Shown piece after piece: positions 43,983 to 55,788 of a stretch of DNA of 64,000 bases. A program made the translations under genes and the position numbers. Under the pieces are notes generated by a model that saw nothing but the letters and a program-made list of their open reading frames with translations, had not been told where the DNA came from and ran no database searches. This DNA is from Acholoe squamosa. Taxonomy: Eukaryota > Annelida > Polychaeta > Phyllodocida > Polynoidae. Position 1 is the first letter of the stretch, and every line of letters begins with the position of its first letter. The DNA lies in assembly GCA_949317995.1 (NCBI GenBank), contig OX439045.1:47077693-47141692 (forward strand), in the 5' to 3' direction.

Positions 43983-45040
43983 CAAGCACTTTTGTATAAT
44001 ATTCTCTCTGGTTATGTAAATGAGCAATATCATTGGCGAAACATAATCTTTATTAGACACATCTTGCAAATTATACTGTGCAATGCAGGAATATCGGGGT
44101 GAATGCAGCTCTAGATATGTTGAGAGGAGATGTGGGTGTATCACCATCCCTGTATTGTTCGTGCTTGAACTATTCCCCCAGGAGGACATTTTATCAATGA
44201 AATGAATCGGCTTTGGGATGGGAATAGAGGTCTGGTGGTGTGCAGGGAGGAGTTGAACAGCAACCACCCTGCCTGCTCCCACCCCTCCCACACACAGCAG
44301 CATTACGTCGTATGGGCTGCAGAGTGAATAATACATGTACCTAGTTATAGTCATGATGCTTAAATGCAGACCAGTCATCTAAGAGTCTCTACTCCTGCAT
44401 CAGATCTTCCATTTTGGATTGCATCATTCCCATGGGGTTGGCATGATGCAGTCACCAGGGCTGCATTCATGCATCAATGCTACACATTGGCATGATTTAT
44501 TAATGCACTGTGTTGCACATAAAGGGTTAAGTTGTTGGGGTGTTGTAGGGTGCCTCCTGCACGTAGCATTGTATATGACTAGAGCACAGTCGGGGGTCTT
44601 TGTGCCTTGTAACATGCCCCTCCTGAAGCTGAATACAGAAGTAGGGACTAGGGAGCAGGCCTATCAATGCTGCCTATTATACAGGGGGGAGGTTAGCCTT
44701 ACAGATAGCCTATCCATCCTAATCTAGCACGGCTTAAGCTGGCTGGGCCCCCCAGGGAGGCACTGCTCATATCATGCCGTCATTATACATCGATGAATCT
44801 GAAATCCCTTATTCACAGAGAGTCGGCCATATTGCATATAACCTCAGAACTCTGTGTTAGCTGGCCTTATTGGGTAAATATAGGAAAATAACTCCACTAC
44901 CATTTATCTGAAATTAGTAATGTATTTTTTTTTCTGAAATACAACTTGCTAGCACAGGAAAGAAATCCTGTCTCTCGGAAAGATACAAATTCAATATGGG
45001 CACTTATTTGCAGAATTGATCAGGGAAAAAACATTACCTA
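43983..45040. other. No firm feature
   Basis: Unique DNA. AAAGGGTTAAG near 44521-44531 resembles a TTAA-type MITE end, but no mate is seen. Frames at 44419-44727 lack support. Confidence 0.4.
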
Positions 45041-45325
45041 CCGTAATCTCCCGCGTATAAGGCATGTCTTATACGGGGTGGTTTAGTTCTCATTGGATGC
45101 ACAGGGGGGACACCAAGACCTTTCTTTTGATATACATTGTAGTACATGCCCCCTTAGTCATAAAGGGGCCCAGGAGGGTCCGGGGTGGCCCAAGCTACAG
45201 GTTTTTGAATTTTGAAAATTCATTGAATAGAACAAAAGTTATGAATTTTTCATGTTTTTGAGAATTTTCCAAAACTCTATGTGCGCCTTATACGCGGGCT
45301 GCGCCTTATACGCGGGAGATTACGG
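45041..45325. mobile_element. 285-bp CCGTAATCTCCCGCG element
   Basis: Perfect ends: CCGTAATCTCCCGCGTATAA on the left and the exact inverse at the right (TTATACGCGGGAGATTACGG), bordered by TA at 45039-45040 and 45326-45327. The interior differs from the 249-bp type and includes TTTTGAATTTTGAAAATTCA, so the family has at least two internal types sharing ends. Confidence 0.92.
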
Positions 45326-47399
45326 TAGCACTGCATATTTAAATACTGTTACTAGAAACACTAGCAGGTATCATGTATATATTTAAAACCTTCTCTAATA
45401 CCTCCTCCTGTTGATGTGCATGAAAGCTTAAAGGATACCGTAGTAATTTGGTAATATCCCAAGCATAATGTATAACTACATTCTGCAAGATCAGCAGATT
45501 TCCTTTTCTGTTAACCCTTCCCCTGACCAGACAAAAAAGGAACTTCATTCTATAGGCGTAGTAGGTTCTGTGTAGGGAAGAATAGGAGAACTGCTTGGGT
45601 GGTTGCTGTGGGAATGAGGGTAGGGAGACAACAAAAAAAAGAAAAGGGAAAAAAAAATGGAAAAAGAAAAACAGACCTATCCAGCTCATTGACTAATGGA
45701 CCAATCATGTGGTAGGCCAGTGACCGGAAGTAGCCATAGTCAGCCCACAAAGACCAGTCACGTGTTACACTTTGACCCCTGGGTACTCTCCCTCCCCCTA
45801 TCACCCCGCCCCTTTTACTTCACAAACCCACCACTAGGTTCTACTTCCCCACTCTGCTGTCATTGACAACAACTACATTACAAATTGGCATTGCCTGACA
45901 GTGACAGGGGGTGACAGCAGTCGACTTACTGTCACCACTCCCTTGTCCTTATAATTTGCTTCATGGATAGAGCCTGAGTTGTACTAATAAGATAGAAGAC
46001 CAATTAGTCCCATCTGCTCTGGAACGTGGCCACGGTCTTCCTAAGTATGGACTAATCAAATAGACTACTAATCGGAATTCTAAAGATTATTCATATGAAT
46101 TAATGTACTGCATCCTGGATAAGAGTTTTGCACCTTCTGTGCGCTATACATGTAGGTTCTGCCGTAGGCTATATCCCTTACAAAGTAATAGACCTGGTGT
46201 TCCTAGTGCTCGGGGAGGAGTTGGGGGTTAGGGAAAATGAGATGGTCATGGTTGAGACAAATTTAGAGCAAGTGTCGGAAGTTAACGTAAAGGAATGATT
46301 GTGGTATATCCTAAAGGAATGATTGTGGTATATCCAAATCTGCTATAATTCATAATTCAGCTTGAGATTTTTCCAAAGAATTTGCAAAGGGGCAATCAAT
46401 TTGGAAATCTGATTATCTTTATGCTTATTATCAAGATTCAGCATATACAGTGGATTGGGCATTACAGGTATGGTCACACAGCCGTAGTCAGTATTTCTGT
46501 GGAGGGTAATAACCATGTTTCACAGCGTTTCCTAATAGTAAGCTTTAAGGTATTTACCTTTTCTGGTTATAATAGACGAAATCAAAAAGATAGAAAGGCA
46601 GAATTTTGTACACTTTAGGTGCATGGCACCATAGGGAGGAAATGATGTCAGATGTGAGAAAATGGAATTTCTGTTTCTGTTCTAATGACTCTGTCACATC
46701 TCCTTTTAGGGGGTGATAAAGACAATGTCTCCTCAGTAGGAGATCAAAGAGGCCTTTTTTCCCCCTTATTCCCCTCTATTTTCTTTAACCTCGTCTTATT
46801 ATAAAATACACTATGTGGCCCCCAAAAAAGAACCGAAAGAACTCAGTCCTCCTAGACATGTAATGACATTTAGGTTGGGAAGGTATTGGGTAAAAAGGCC
46901 AGTCGGTCGCCTTACTGTGTCAGGATTACAACCCTTAGTATTCCGACCTAGCGGGATAGCCCGGGACAAGATGCAGTGGTAAAACAATTAGAATGCAGTC
47001 AAGAAGAAGTGGACATCTGCAGTGGTCCCTGAGTGGTAAAACAGTGGTGGTTACAGTGATGATGCAGTGGGTATACAGTGCATTTCCAGTCATCACTGCT
47101 TCTTCACTGTAACCAGGCTGTAGGTTTAGGAAGTGATAATGCAGTTACTCTGCAGTTATAGAACAGTGGAAATGCAGTCACAAAACAGCCTGTCCGAAAA
47201 ATGTAAATGAGGTAGCAGTGGTAAAGCAGCTACCCACTGCATTCTCTGCTTCTGCAGTGGATAAGGGGAGGGGGGCACTGCAGAGTGACTGCTGGAAGTA
47301 GGGGTGCAGTGGTAAAAGAGCTACCACTGCCACTGTACATGTGCTATATGTGATTTTGAAGGTAGAACTACGTTTTCATTTAGCCCTCTGAGCATTATT
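45326..47399. other. Unique DNA with CAGTG/CACTG clusters
   Basis: At 45721-45760 an ETS-type CCGGAAGT and a CACGTG lie 36 bp apart, a weak promoter hint. A 24-bp duplication lies at 46288-46336 (TAAAGGAATGATTGTGGTAT plus ATCC, twice). From 46970 to 47350 the words GCAGTGG and CCACTGC recur many times in both orientations, like a decayed foldback repeat. No gene is seen. Confidence 0.45.
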
Positions 47400-47482
47400 C
47401 TATCCTGCCTTAGGTGGGAGGAGAACTCCAGACCCCTAACTACAGAGTCAAGCATTCTACCACTCACTGAGCTACATCCCCT
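47400..47482 (-). repeat. tRNA-like SINE head or tRNA pseudogene
   Basis: On minus the segment reads GGGATGTAGCTCAGTGAGTG, then GTAGAATGCTTGACTC..., then GGTCTGGAGTTCTCC. The A-box is good and the B-box degraded, at tRNA-like spacing. The acceptor stem does not close, so a working tRNA is unlikely. Confidence 0.5.
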
Positions 47483-49855
47483 AACTTACAGAGGGATGTA
47501 CCTACAGTGGATTTTTATAGAAAAGGGAAAGGGGTGATTGTGTCCAAAATAGAAATTGCACACCCAATGAAACCTTGGTTGCTAGAAGTACGGTGCCAGA
47601 AGTACTAGTATACTGTCAATAAAATTCTCATTCTATTGGGCTGGTAATGACCATAAATCCATGTTATTAAAATAACTTGGATTCTGGGATTTGCGACTCA
47701 ACATTTTGGGTGGCCAGAGGTAAAAGAAAAGTTGGTTTTGGACCGAAATTTCCATTTTGATTTTGTTCAAAATCTCAGCAGTGAACCCGTAATCCAAGTC
47801 ATTATAATGAAACGGCCCAATAGTACAAGGTGTACATGGATAATGTATACAGTTACCCCAGTGTCAAAACAGTGTACCATTGAATTATCAGTGGACCGAG
47901 GAGTGATGGAGCAGTGGTATTGAAATTATTACCAGGTACTTCAGTTGTAATGCAGCTGATCACTGCATCCCCACTGCTGGCCAGAGAGACTTCAGTTGGA
48001 ATGCAGCGGACCACTGATAGATAACTGCATTAACAGGGTAAAAGGTGAGTTGATTCCCAGTGGAGACTGGCGCCGTTGTGTCTAGCTGAAGCTGGCCACC
48101 AGCATCTGCCTTACACGGGTTGTAGAAATCACACAAAGCTACCACTCAGAATGACGGTTGGGCCCGATGGGCGTGACGTCATTCAGAACACCATTGCTTG
48201 TCAACAGTCACATGTGATGCTGTCACTAGGTGAGAGCCCACACAAGTAACCATGGTATCAGGTAACATGGTAACACTGCATCCAGTTGACAACCGGTACA
48301 GATTGGTGTAGTTTCATCCCATGGGGTCTCATCAGGCTTTTGTTTGTGTAAAAAAATGTGACAATTGTTAGTTGCCAGTGGTCCCAAACCCCAAAGGGCT
48401 TGATGTTAAAGTGAGCTGTCAATTTTAAAAGGTTAAGATTGACAGTACCGGTGACATTGTTAGTACAGTGTCTGGGACTGAGTGTAAGTCATTCAGAGTC
48501 CAAAAGGAATTAAAGTAGCTTTAATTCAAATAGCAGAAGGGAAAACAGGAGTTTCCCGTGGTGTTCTGATAATTATTTAATGATAGCTCATTAAATAAAT
48601 AAAACCAACACTTTTACCGTTGCGGAAACCATAAAAAATCTTATAAAAATTTTTTGATGTGGCTAGGTTGAGGGTCTCTGGTGTGCTTGGTAAAAATGAA
48701 GATGCCTGGGGTACAGGGAGACTGCACCTTGGGCTGTATTGTGCATGCCCCCAAGATTAGCCAGCCCCAAAGGGGGCACCCGCTATATTCAACCCGAGGG
48801 GGGCATCACTATGGAGTCTCTGAATCCAATTGAATTCAATGAGATTCCTCAAATAGGTGGCCTTGTCACTTGCAGGGTGAGCATGAATGAAATCCACAAT
48901 GGTGAGTTTCACATCATCCAACTGTTTATGGAAGGCCGAGTTGAAATGAAATCCAACAAAAAAAAAAAAAAAAAATTACACTGGTTGTAGGGTACAGTTA
49001 CGTAATACCTGGTGGGAATCCACTCTGTCCCACCCTACACACAGAAGTAGTTGATTAACACAGAGTGGCTTAATAATATGAATACAACTTCAAAGGTATG
49101 GTTAGTGTGGGTTATCACTCATCACACCTCCAGATGTGGAGTCTTCACACCTCTAGGTGTGGAAATTTATACTTACCCATGTATAGAGTGGTTTCTTGAC
49201 CCGGGGGTGGGCACTGACCCTCGGTTTGGGTACCAACTGTGGTACCGACCCCGCGGAGCGGTGGCTGTCGATGCGCCAATGAGGGGAAAAATGGGGGGCT
49301 GTTAACTGGGTTACACCTTAAGAGGTCGGGGTCACGGGGTGACCCCGAGCTGTTGATACCTTTTATAACTTGCATGGAAAGGAAGTAACTTGAATATTCC
49401 ATGTAAATTCTCCAGGGTTTTGAAATTCCTAAAAATTATTATCAAATAATCTTAATTTACATGGAAGAGGACCCTGAAAAGGGGGCTATTATCAGACTGC
49501 ATCAAAAAAGGGGGGCTGTAAAAATTGACCTGAATTTTAAGGGGCTGTAAAATGGCAAACAAAAAGGGGGGGCTGTAGTTTCGCAGTTGGTACCACCAAT
49601 CAAACATTCAGTGCCCCCCCCCGGGCTTCTTGACCCCTGAAGCTGCAAATCTCGCATGCATGTAAATTAGGCCTGAGCTGGTAGCTGCAGTGTAGTCACA
49701 CCTGCCTGCATGCACTACCAGCATGGTACTAGCACCCACTGGTCAACATGTAAAGTCAAAAATGTGGCCACTGCCTTTTGGATGTGATGCGGTCGGTTAA
49801 ATTATTGACCAAATCCCTCTGCAGACACTAGTCAGTGTCTTCTGTTGCTAGCCAG
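47483..49855. other. No firm feature
   Basis: CACTGC words continue to about 48030. An A run lies at 48958-48975. At 49200-49625 several G-run and GGGGCTGTAAA phrases recur, and the left end of the phrase recurs inverted (CCCGGGGG near 49200 and CCCCCCGGG near 49615). This may be an old TIR element. No exon is seen. Confidence 0.4.
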
Positions 49856-50150
49856 CTCCCTCCTGGGCTGCCAACATTACCCATGTTACACTGGGAATTG
49901 AGACAAATCGTTCATTTGACGAGAACGCCAGTGCACACTCCATCGGCAGGTGACCCCGACCTCTGCCACCTCCATCCTCCTTCTCCCCAGCCTACCCCCT
50001 CCCCTTCATCAACTGCTCCCGTCCCCCACCCTAAGCACACACACACACACTCCCCATCCCCAGCACCTATAATAACCCCGGCCCTAGGCATCATCCCTCC
50101 AGTAGGTAGCCTTATGAGTGATGTATCAATGGCAGCAGACACGTGGAGGT
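49856..50150 (+). CDS. Possible Pro-rich exon, unknown gene
   Basis: It starts after a good acceptor (TGTCTTCTGTTGCTAGCCAG ending 49855) and stays open to a strong donor (GTGAGTAC at 50151). A shorter version would end at 49949 before GTGACC. The text begins L-P-P-G-L-P-T-L-P-M-L-H-W-E-L-R-Q-I-V-H-L-T-R-T-P-V, passes through a low-complexity Pro/Ser/His part over a CA-repeat-like stretch (50035-50052), and ends ...L-M-S-D-V-S-M-A-A-D-T-W. Splice signals at both ends and an open 295-bp frame are the evidence. There is no recognised domain, and proline-rich frames arise easily in C-rich DNA. Confidence 0.3.
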
Positions 50151-50878
50151 GTGAGTACAAGGCAGATTAATCCTATGGGGCATTTAGAATGAAGTCCCTT
50201 GTGGAAAGTATTCCCAATACAGGAGGAGGAGGGAGGTTGTAAGGGGATTGTGGCTAGTAGTGAAGTAATGTATGACATGCACTTACAATATAAGGACCTT
50301 GATCAGTCTCAAAAATTGATATAGAATAGCAGGAAAAATGTCAATTTTCAAAAACTCCCCTCCCCACATTCACTTTGGCTCTGGCACCCCAGCCATTTTC
50401 GGTACTAAGAAATAAACTCTTTATGAGTGGGAGGGTCCAACTGGTCTACAACACAAGGTTTCCAGTTATAGAATATGTTTTACTGAGAGTGTGTTGCTAG
50501 TGTAGATGGCGACCTACACAAGGTGACCAGTTACAGACGTGTAGGATGTTTTAACTGAGTGTCTGTGGTGTAGGCAAGATGGCGACCTACACAAGGTGAC
50601 CAGTTACAGATGTATAGGATGTTTTAACTGGGTGTCTGTGGTGTAGACAAGAGGCGACCTACACAAGGTGAGCAGTTACAGATGTGTAGGATGTTTTAAC
50701 TGGGTGTCTGGTGTAGACAAAATGGCGACCTACATAAGGTGACCAGTTACAGACGTGTAGGGTGTTAGAACTGGGTGCCTGTGGTGTAGACAAGATGGTG
50801 ACCTACACAAGGTGACGAGTTACAGATGTGTAGGATGTTTTCACTGGGTGTCTGTGGTGTAGACAAAATGGCGACCTA

Positions 50879-51124
50879 CCGTAATCTCTCGCGTATAAGG
50901 CGCAGCTCGCGTATAAGGCGCACCCCCAACTAAGAGAGGACTGTTTAATGTATAAGGCGCACCTACAAGGGCAGATTTTTGTTAATTTAGTACTGATCTA
51001 TAGTAAAAATCCCCCCCCCCCTATAAGGCGCACCCCAAACTCAAGGCAATGTCCCTCCCACGTATAAGACTCAGCAGCATTTTGTTTGGCGTATAAGACG
51101 CGCCTTATACGCGGGAGATTACGG
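50879..51124. mobile_element. 246-bp CCGTAATCTCTCGCG element in the 73-bp array
   Basis: The neighbouring array reads GGCGACC-TA-CATAAGGTGACC (about 50730). Here it reads GGCGACC-TA-element-TA-CATAAGGTGACC, showing a TA target duplication. The sequence is almost the same as 39998-40246. It has no coding capacity, so it would need a transposase supplied elsewhere. Confidence 0.95.
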
Positions 51125-51792
51125 TACATAAGGTGACCAGTTACAGACGTGTAGGGTGTTAGAACTGGGTGCCTGTGGTGTAGACAAGATGGTGATTTAC
51201 AGAAGGTGACCAGTTACAGATGTGTAGGGTTAGAACTGGGTGTCTGGTGTAGACAAAATGGCGACATACACAAGGTGACCAGTTACAGATGTGTAGGATG
51301 TTTTAACTGGGTGCCTGTGGTGTAGACAAGATGGTGATTTACAGAAGGTGACCAGTTACAGATGTGTAGGGTTAGAACTGAGTGTCTGGTGTAGACAAGA
51401 TGGCGACATACATAAGGTGACCAGTTACAGATGTGTAGGATGTTTAACTGGGTGCCTGTGGTGTAGACAAGTTGGTGATTTACAGAAGGTGACCAATTAC
51501 AGATGTGTAGGGTGTTAGAACTGGGTATCTGTGGTGTAGTCAAGTTGGTGACTTACAGAATGTGACCAGTTACAGATGTGTAGGGTGTTAGAACTGGGTA
51601 TATGTGGTGTAGTCAAGTTGGTGACTTACAGAATGTGACCAGTTACAGATGTGTAGGGTGTTAGAACTGGGTATATGTGGTGTAGTCAATAGACAAGTTG
51701 GTGACCTACACAAGATGACCAGTTACAGACATGTAGGATGTTATACATGTAACTGGGTGTCTGTGGTTTGAACAAGATGATGACCTACACAA

Positions 51793-52590
51793 GTTAAAGT
51801 TCAAGTTCAAGTTCAAAAATTTTATTTGGTCTAGACTCACAAAGATCGACGTCATCGCAAATGCATTTGTCTGCCGGTATACATGGTCTAGAGGGGTGTT
51901 ATAGCACAAAATATGACCCCGTATGAATCAGTGTGCTCAAATGTTTAAATACAAATACAAGCATATTGTGCTATGATGAATACAGAACTTCAATAAAAAG
52001 GTTAACACATATTATACAAATATAAACAAGATTAAATATCTTTGACCAGTGTGTTAATTAATCCAAGGTATAGAGTCTGTAACCTACACTTGTGATTTAC
52101 AATATAGCAGATCTTAGCATTCACCAGCTGAACAGCATTTTGAACCTCCAACATGTACATTAGTATATCCCTGGGATCACCTATAGAAGGAAAGACAGTT
52201 GCAAGTCAAGAGAGGACCTGACTCTGAGATACAGGATGTATCATTAATGGAATTAATGGCAGTTAGCAAACTATGCCATAGGGGAGAGAATACTTCTTCC
52301 CTCGTAGAGGAGTACCATCCTATCAGTGTCCCAGTGGGTATGGAAAAATTCCAACAATTAACTTTTCACCTTAGACTTAAATTGATCTTTATCTGCTATC
52401 CACCTAATTTGTGGAGGTAAATTATTCCATTGGAGATGGGCTTGATATACCGGGTCCTTTAGATTAGCAACAGTATTTGGTCTAACTTGTCGTATTGTGG
52501 GGGCCTCAGTGTTTCTAGTGCCTACAGAATGTAATATATCCAACTGAGAGGAAAACACCATTCTATGACAAGTTGTAATTTGGAGGTAGA
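51793..52590 (-). pseudogene. Antisense LINE 3' fragment in the 73-bp array
   Basis: On minus, the coding part (52590-52358) gives about 77 residues starting I-Y-L-Q-I-T-T-C-H-R-M-V-F-S-S. It aligns with residues 764-840 of the LINE at 23547 (F-L-Q-L-T-L-C-H-R-L-V-F-S-G; shared D-P-V-Y-Q-A, Q-W-N and R-W-I). It then has a 3' region ending in AATAAAATTTTTGAACTTGA repeats at 51793-51830. Array sequence resumes directly at both sides, so the limits are sharp. It is a 5'-truncated insertion of a related but distinct family. The longer minus frame to 52663 runs on into array sequence and is artificial. Confidence 0.85.
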
Positions 52591-53965
52591 TGTGACCAGT
52601 TACAGACATTAAGGATGATATAACTGGGTGTGTGTGGTTTAAACAAGATGGTGACCTACACAATGTGACCAGTTACAGACATTAAGGATGATATAACTAG
52701 GTGTCTGTGGTTTAAACAAGATGGTGACCTACACAATGTGACCAGTTACAGACATTAAGGATGATATAACTGGGTGTCTGTGGTTTAAACAAGATGGTGA
52801 CCTACACAATGTGACCAGTTACAGACATTAATGATGATATAACTGGGTGTCTGTGGTTTAAACAAGATGGTGACCTACACAATGTGACCAGTTACAGACA
52901 TTAAGGATGATATAACTGGGTGTCTGTGGTTTAAACAAGATGGTGACCTACACAATGTGACCAGTTACAGACATTAAGGATGATATAACTGGGTGTCTGT
53001 GGTTTAAACAAGATGGTGACCTACACAATGTGACCAGTTACAGACATTAAGGATGATATAACTGGGTGTCTGTGGTTTAAACAAGATGGTGACCTACACA
53101 ATGTGACCAGTTACAGACATTAATGATGTTATAACTGGGTGTCTGTGGTTTGAACAAGATGATGACCTACACAATGTGACCAGTTACAGACATTAATGAT
53201 GTTATAACTGGGTGTCTGTGGTTTAAACAAGATGGTGACCTACACAATGTGACCAGTTACAGACATTAAGGATGATATAACTGGGTGTCTGTGGTTTAAA
53301 CAAGATGGTGACCTACACAATGTGACCAGTTACAGACATTAATGATGTTATAACTGGGTGTCTGTGGTTTAAACAAGATGGTGACCTACACAATGTGACC
53401 AGTTACAGACATTAAGGATGATATAACTGGGTGTCTGTGGTTTAAACAAGATGGTGACCTACACAATGTGACCAGTTACAGACATTAAGGATGTTATAAC
53501 TGGGTGTCTGTGGTTTAAACAAGATGGTGACCTACACAATGTGACCAGTTACAGACATTAAGGATGATATAACTGGGTGTCTGTGGTTTGAACAAGATGG
53601 TGACCTACACAATGTGACCAGTTACAGACATTAATGATGTTATAACTGGGTGTCTGTGGTTTAAACAAGATGGTGACCTACACAATGTGACCAGTTACAG
53701 ACATTAAGGATGATATAACTGGGTGTCTGTGGTTTAAACAAGATGGTGACCTACACAATGTGACCAGTTACAGACATTAAGGATGATATAACTGGGTGTC
53801 TGTGGTTTAAACAAGATGGTGACCTACACAATGTGACCAGTTACAGACATTAAGGATGATATAACTGGGTGTCTGTGGTTTAAACAAGATGGTGACCTAC
53901 ACAATGTGACCAGTTACAGACATTATGGATGATATAACTGGGTGTCTGTGGTGTAGACAATGGTG

Positions 53966-54539
53966 CAAGGATACTGTAGTGTACATCACAAAGGACAGGG
54001 ACGAGGTCATGTGGCTCTTGTGATGATGTCACGATCAGCTTGTTAGGTCATGTGATCATTGATCCTGGTGAGAATTAATAGGAGGGTGGCCTCCATGTTA
54101 GTTAGGGTGATTACATTAAGGACGACAGGAGGAGGTGGGGGGGGGGTGGAGAAACATCATCGGTTCCTGTGACAGTGCTTGGAAGAAGGGTAGTCAGTTA
54201 TCAGGCAATACTGAACGAAGAGACCATGCAAAATCTATATGGTACCTGGTACCTGTATGTACAGGTGCCAATAATGGAAGTTTTCAGGGGTTTCTTTGAT
54301 CTGTACGTTCTTTGACAAATCCTATACACTCCTAAAGAGTTCTTTTTATTGGGCATTTCAGGAATTTTGTTTTTAGTCACTTTCATCCCTCAATATACTT
54401 TCACTGAAATGTACAGAACAGATAAAATTGAATCTATCTTGGTGGTGTTGGGGTCGTGTAGGTGCTCTGAGTGTGACATTCCTTCAAACTCACACGTTCA
54501 GCAGCATTTGAAGGCAGTAGTATATGAAGAATGGAATTT
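53966..54539. other. No firm feature
   Basis: Unique DNA with a G run at 54138-54147. Nothing supported. Confidence 0.45.
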
Positions 54540-54618
54540 GTTGACATACGAGGAGATCATCGAAAGGATGATAACGTTCTTTTTCCTGGAAATAAATGTT
54601 TTGGAACTTGACTTGACT
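54540..54618 (+). mobile_element. Possible LINE 3' end
   Basis: AATAAATGTTTTGGAACTTG then ACTTGACT (54591-54618) matches the tail of the LINE at 26653-26682. The upstream extent of the insertion cannot be set by eye, and the plus frame at 54349-54636 shows no LINE motif. Confidence 0.4.
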
Positions 54619-55595
54619 TTATGTGGAAAATCATGACATCTTTAATAGTAGATTTGTATTTGAGCAGTAAGTGTTCTTGAATCTGTCTGCCAAGGGGAGG
54701 AAATTGGAACAGCACATCTGGGCTTCGTAGATAAGGCATAATACTATCAATGAAGTGTCTGTATCAAGATGTCAGGGAGAAGATTTGTCAAGGGATCATG
54801 TCGTGGACTCGTGGCTACTATGACGTACTACGTCAACATTTAATGGCTTCCTACAGAAGACACACCATGGCCTCACTGAAAAAGAAAAACAACTCATTCC
54901 ATTGATTGGTACTGAGGCCTAGGTGTAGCTTATACACGCGAGTTTACAGACGCCTTATCATCAATTGATAAATATGATTATTGATACCACCACACATCTG
55001 TTAAACTCCCATCAATATACCTGTCTATATTTTGAAAGGTATGAAAGAAATATATTGAGTAAGGATATTTAAAAAAAATCGCCAGCTGTAGAAAAAAAAA
55101 GCCACCGTGGGTTGAGCAAGAAGCCTCGATAGACCCAGATAGATCGCATTTAAATATCCACAGGTCTGGTGGTTAGAGTATAATTAGTGCATTGGGTTTG
55201 TAATTCTCACCTGTGGCAGTCGATAATGCTGCAAGGAATGTCTGAAAATCAGAGTGCTATTCTGTGTTATTCAGTGCTGCCCTGGATACCATTTCCCCCT
55301 ACCGGCTATATAGAGTCTAGATATGCTACGTATATGAATGTGCTAGATTTTCCAGCTTTTTAAATTGGATAGTCAGATCGGTCTATTAACCAAAAAAAAA
55401 AGAACCATTAATATATTTGATAGCAAATGCTTTTACATCCATGAAAATTAACAAATCCCAATAATATTGTTTTTATCATTTATTTCTTTTTACAACGTCA
55501 GTAAAACCTTGCCATGATATAATTATGGAGTCCCAATTTCCCCATAGAAAGAATCACAAGATCCCATCCAATCGTCCCCTGGCCATGGAGCTAAC
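54619..55595. other. No firm feature
   Basis: GTAGCTTATACACGCGAGTTTACAG (about 54927) resembles one end of the TA-flanked family. Otherwise unique AT-rich DNA. Confidence 0.4.
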
Positions 55596-55788
55596 CTTAT
55601 GCAGCATGTTGAGTAAACAGCACTTATAAAGGTTACAGTCACTTTTGCCGCCATGAGCAGCTCCCTGGGACTGTGGAGGAGCTGCTCTGTACTGCTCAGT
55701 GTACTGGGAGGAGGACCCTAGACAGGCTGCTGGTGGGGGAGGAGCAGGAGTAGCACCACTCCAGGCACTCAGTCCCCAGGTGCTATGT
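55596..55788 (-). CDS. Possible exon on minus, unknown gene
   Basis: On minus, an acceptor-like GACACTTTTATATAG precedes 55788 and a donor-like AAG/GTTAGC follows 55596. The 193-bp segment is open in one frame: one base, then H-S-T-W-G-L-S-A-W-S-G-A-T-P-A-P-P-P-P-A, then A-C-L-G-S-S-S-Q-Y-T-E-Q-Y-R-A-A-P-P-Q-S and ...C-N-L-Y-K-C-C-L-L-N-M-L-H-K. The Ala/Pro/Ser/Gln-rich text resembles a linker, and no domain is recognised. If real it is on the opposite strand from the other candidate exons, so it would belong to another gene. Confidence 0.25.

Larger units (their letters stand above)
50450..53965. repeat. 73-bp minisatellite array with two insertions
   Basis: The unit is 73 bp: GTGACCAGTTACAGACATTA, AGGATGATATAACTGGGTGT, CTGTGGTTTAAACAAGATGG, TGACCTACACAAT. 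The right part (52591-53965) has about 18 near-identical units; GTGACC recurs at 52665 and 52738. The left part (50450-51792) uses a diverged version with ACGTGTAGGATGTTTTAACT and GGTGTAGACAAGATGGCGAC. Two insertions split the array: a TA-flanked element (50879-51124) and an antisense LINE piece (51793-52590). Many left-part units hold CAAGATGGCGACC, which fits a YY1-type core. Confidence 0.95.

Noticed and set aside
43673..44378. 198- and 98-codon minus frames rich in Tyr/Ile and Thr/His
   Set aside because: Translation of the (TA)n(GT)n microsatellite.
39627..44531. One piggyBac-like element between TTAACCCTTTAAGG and AAAGGGTTAAG
   Set aside because: The ends are 4.9 kb apart with no shared inner sequence or transposase between them; chance or two separate remnants is more likely.
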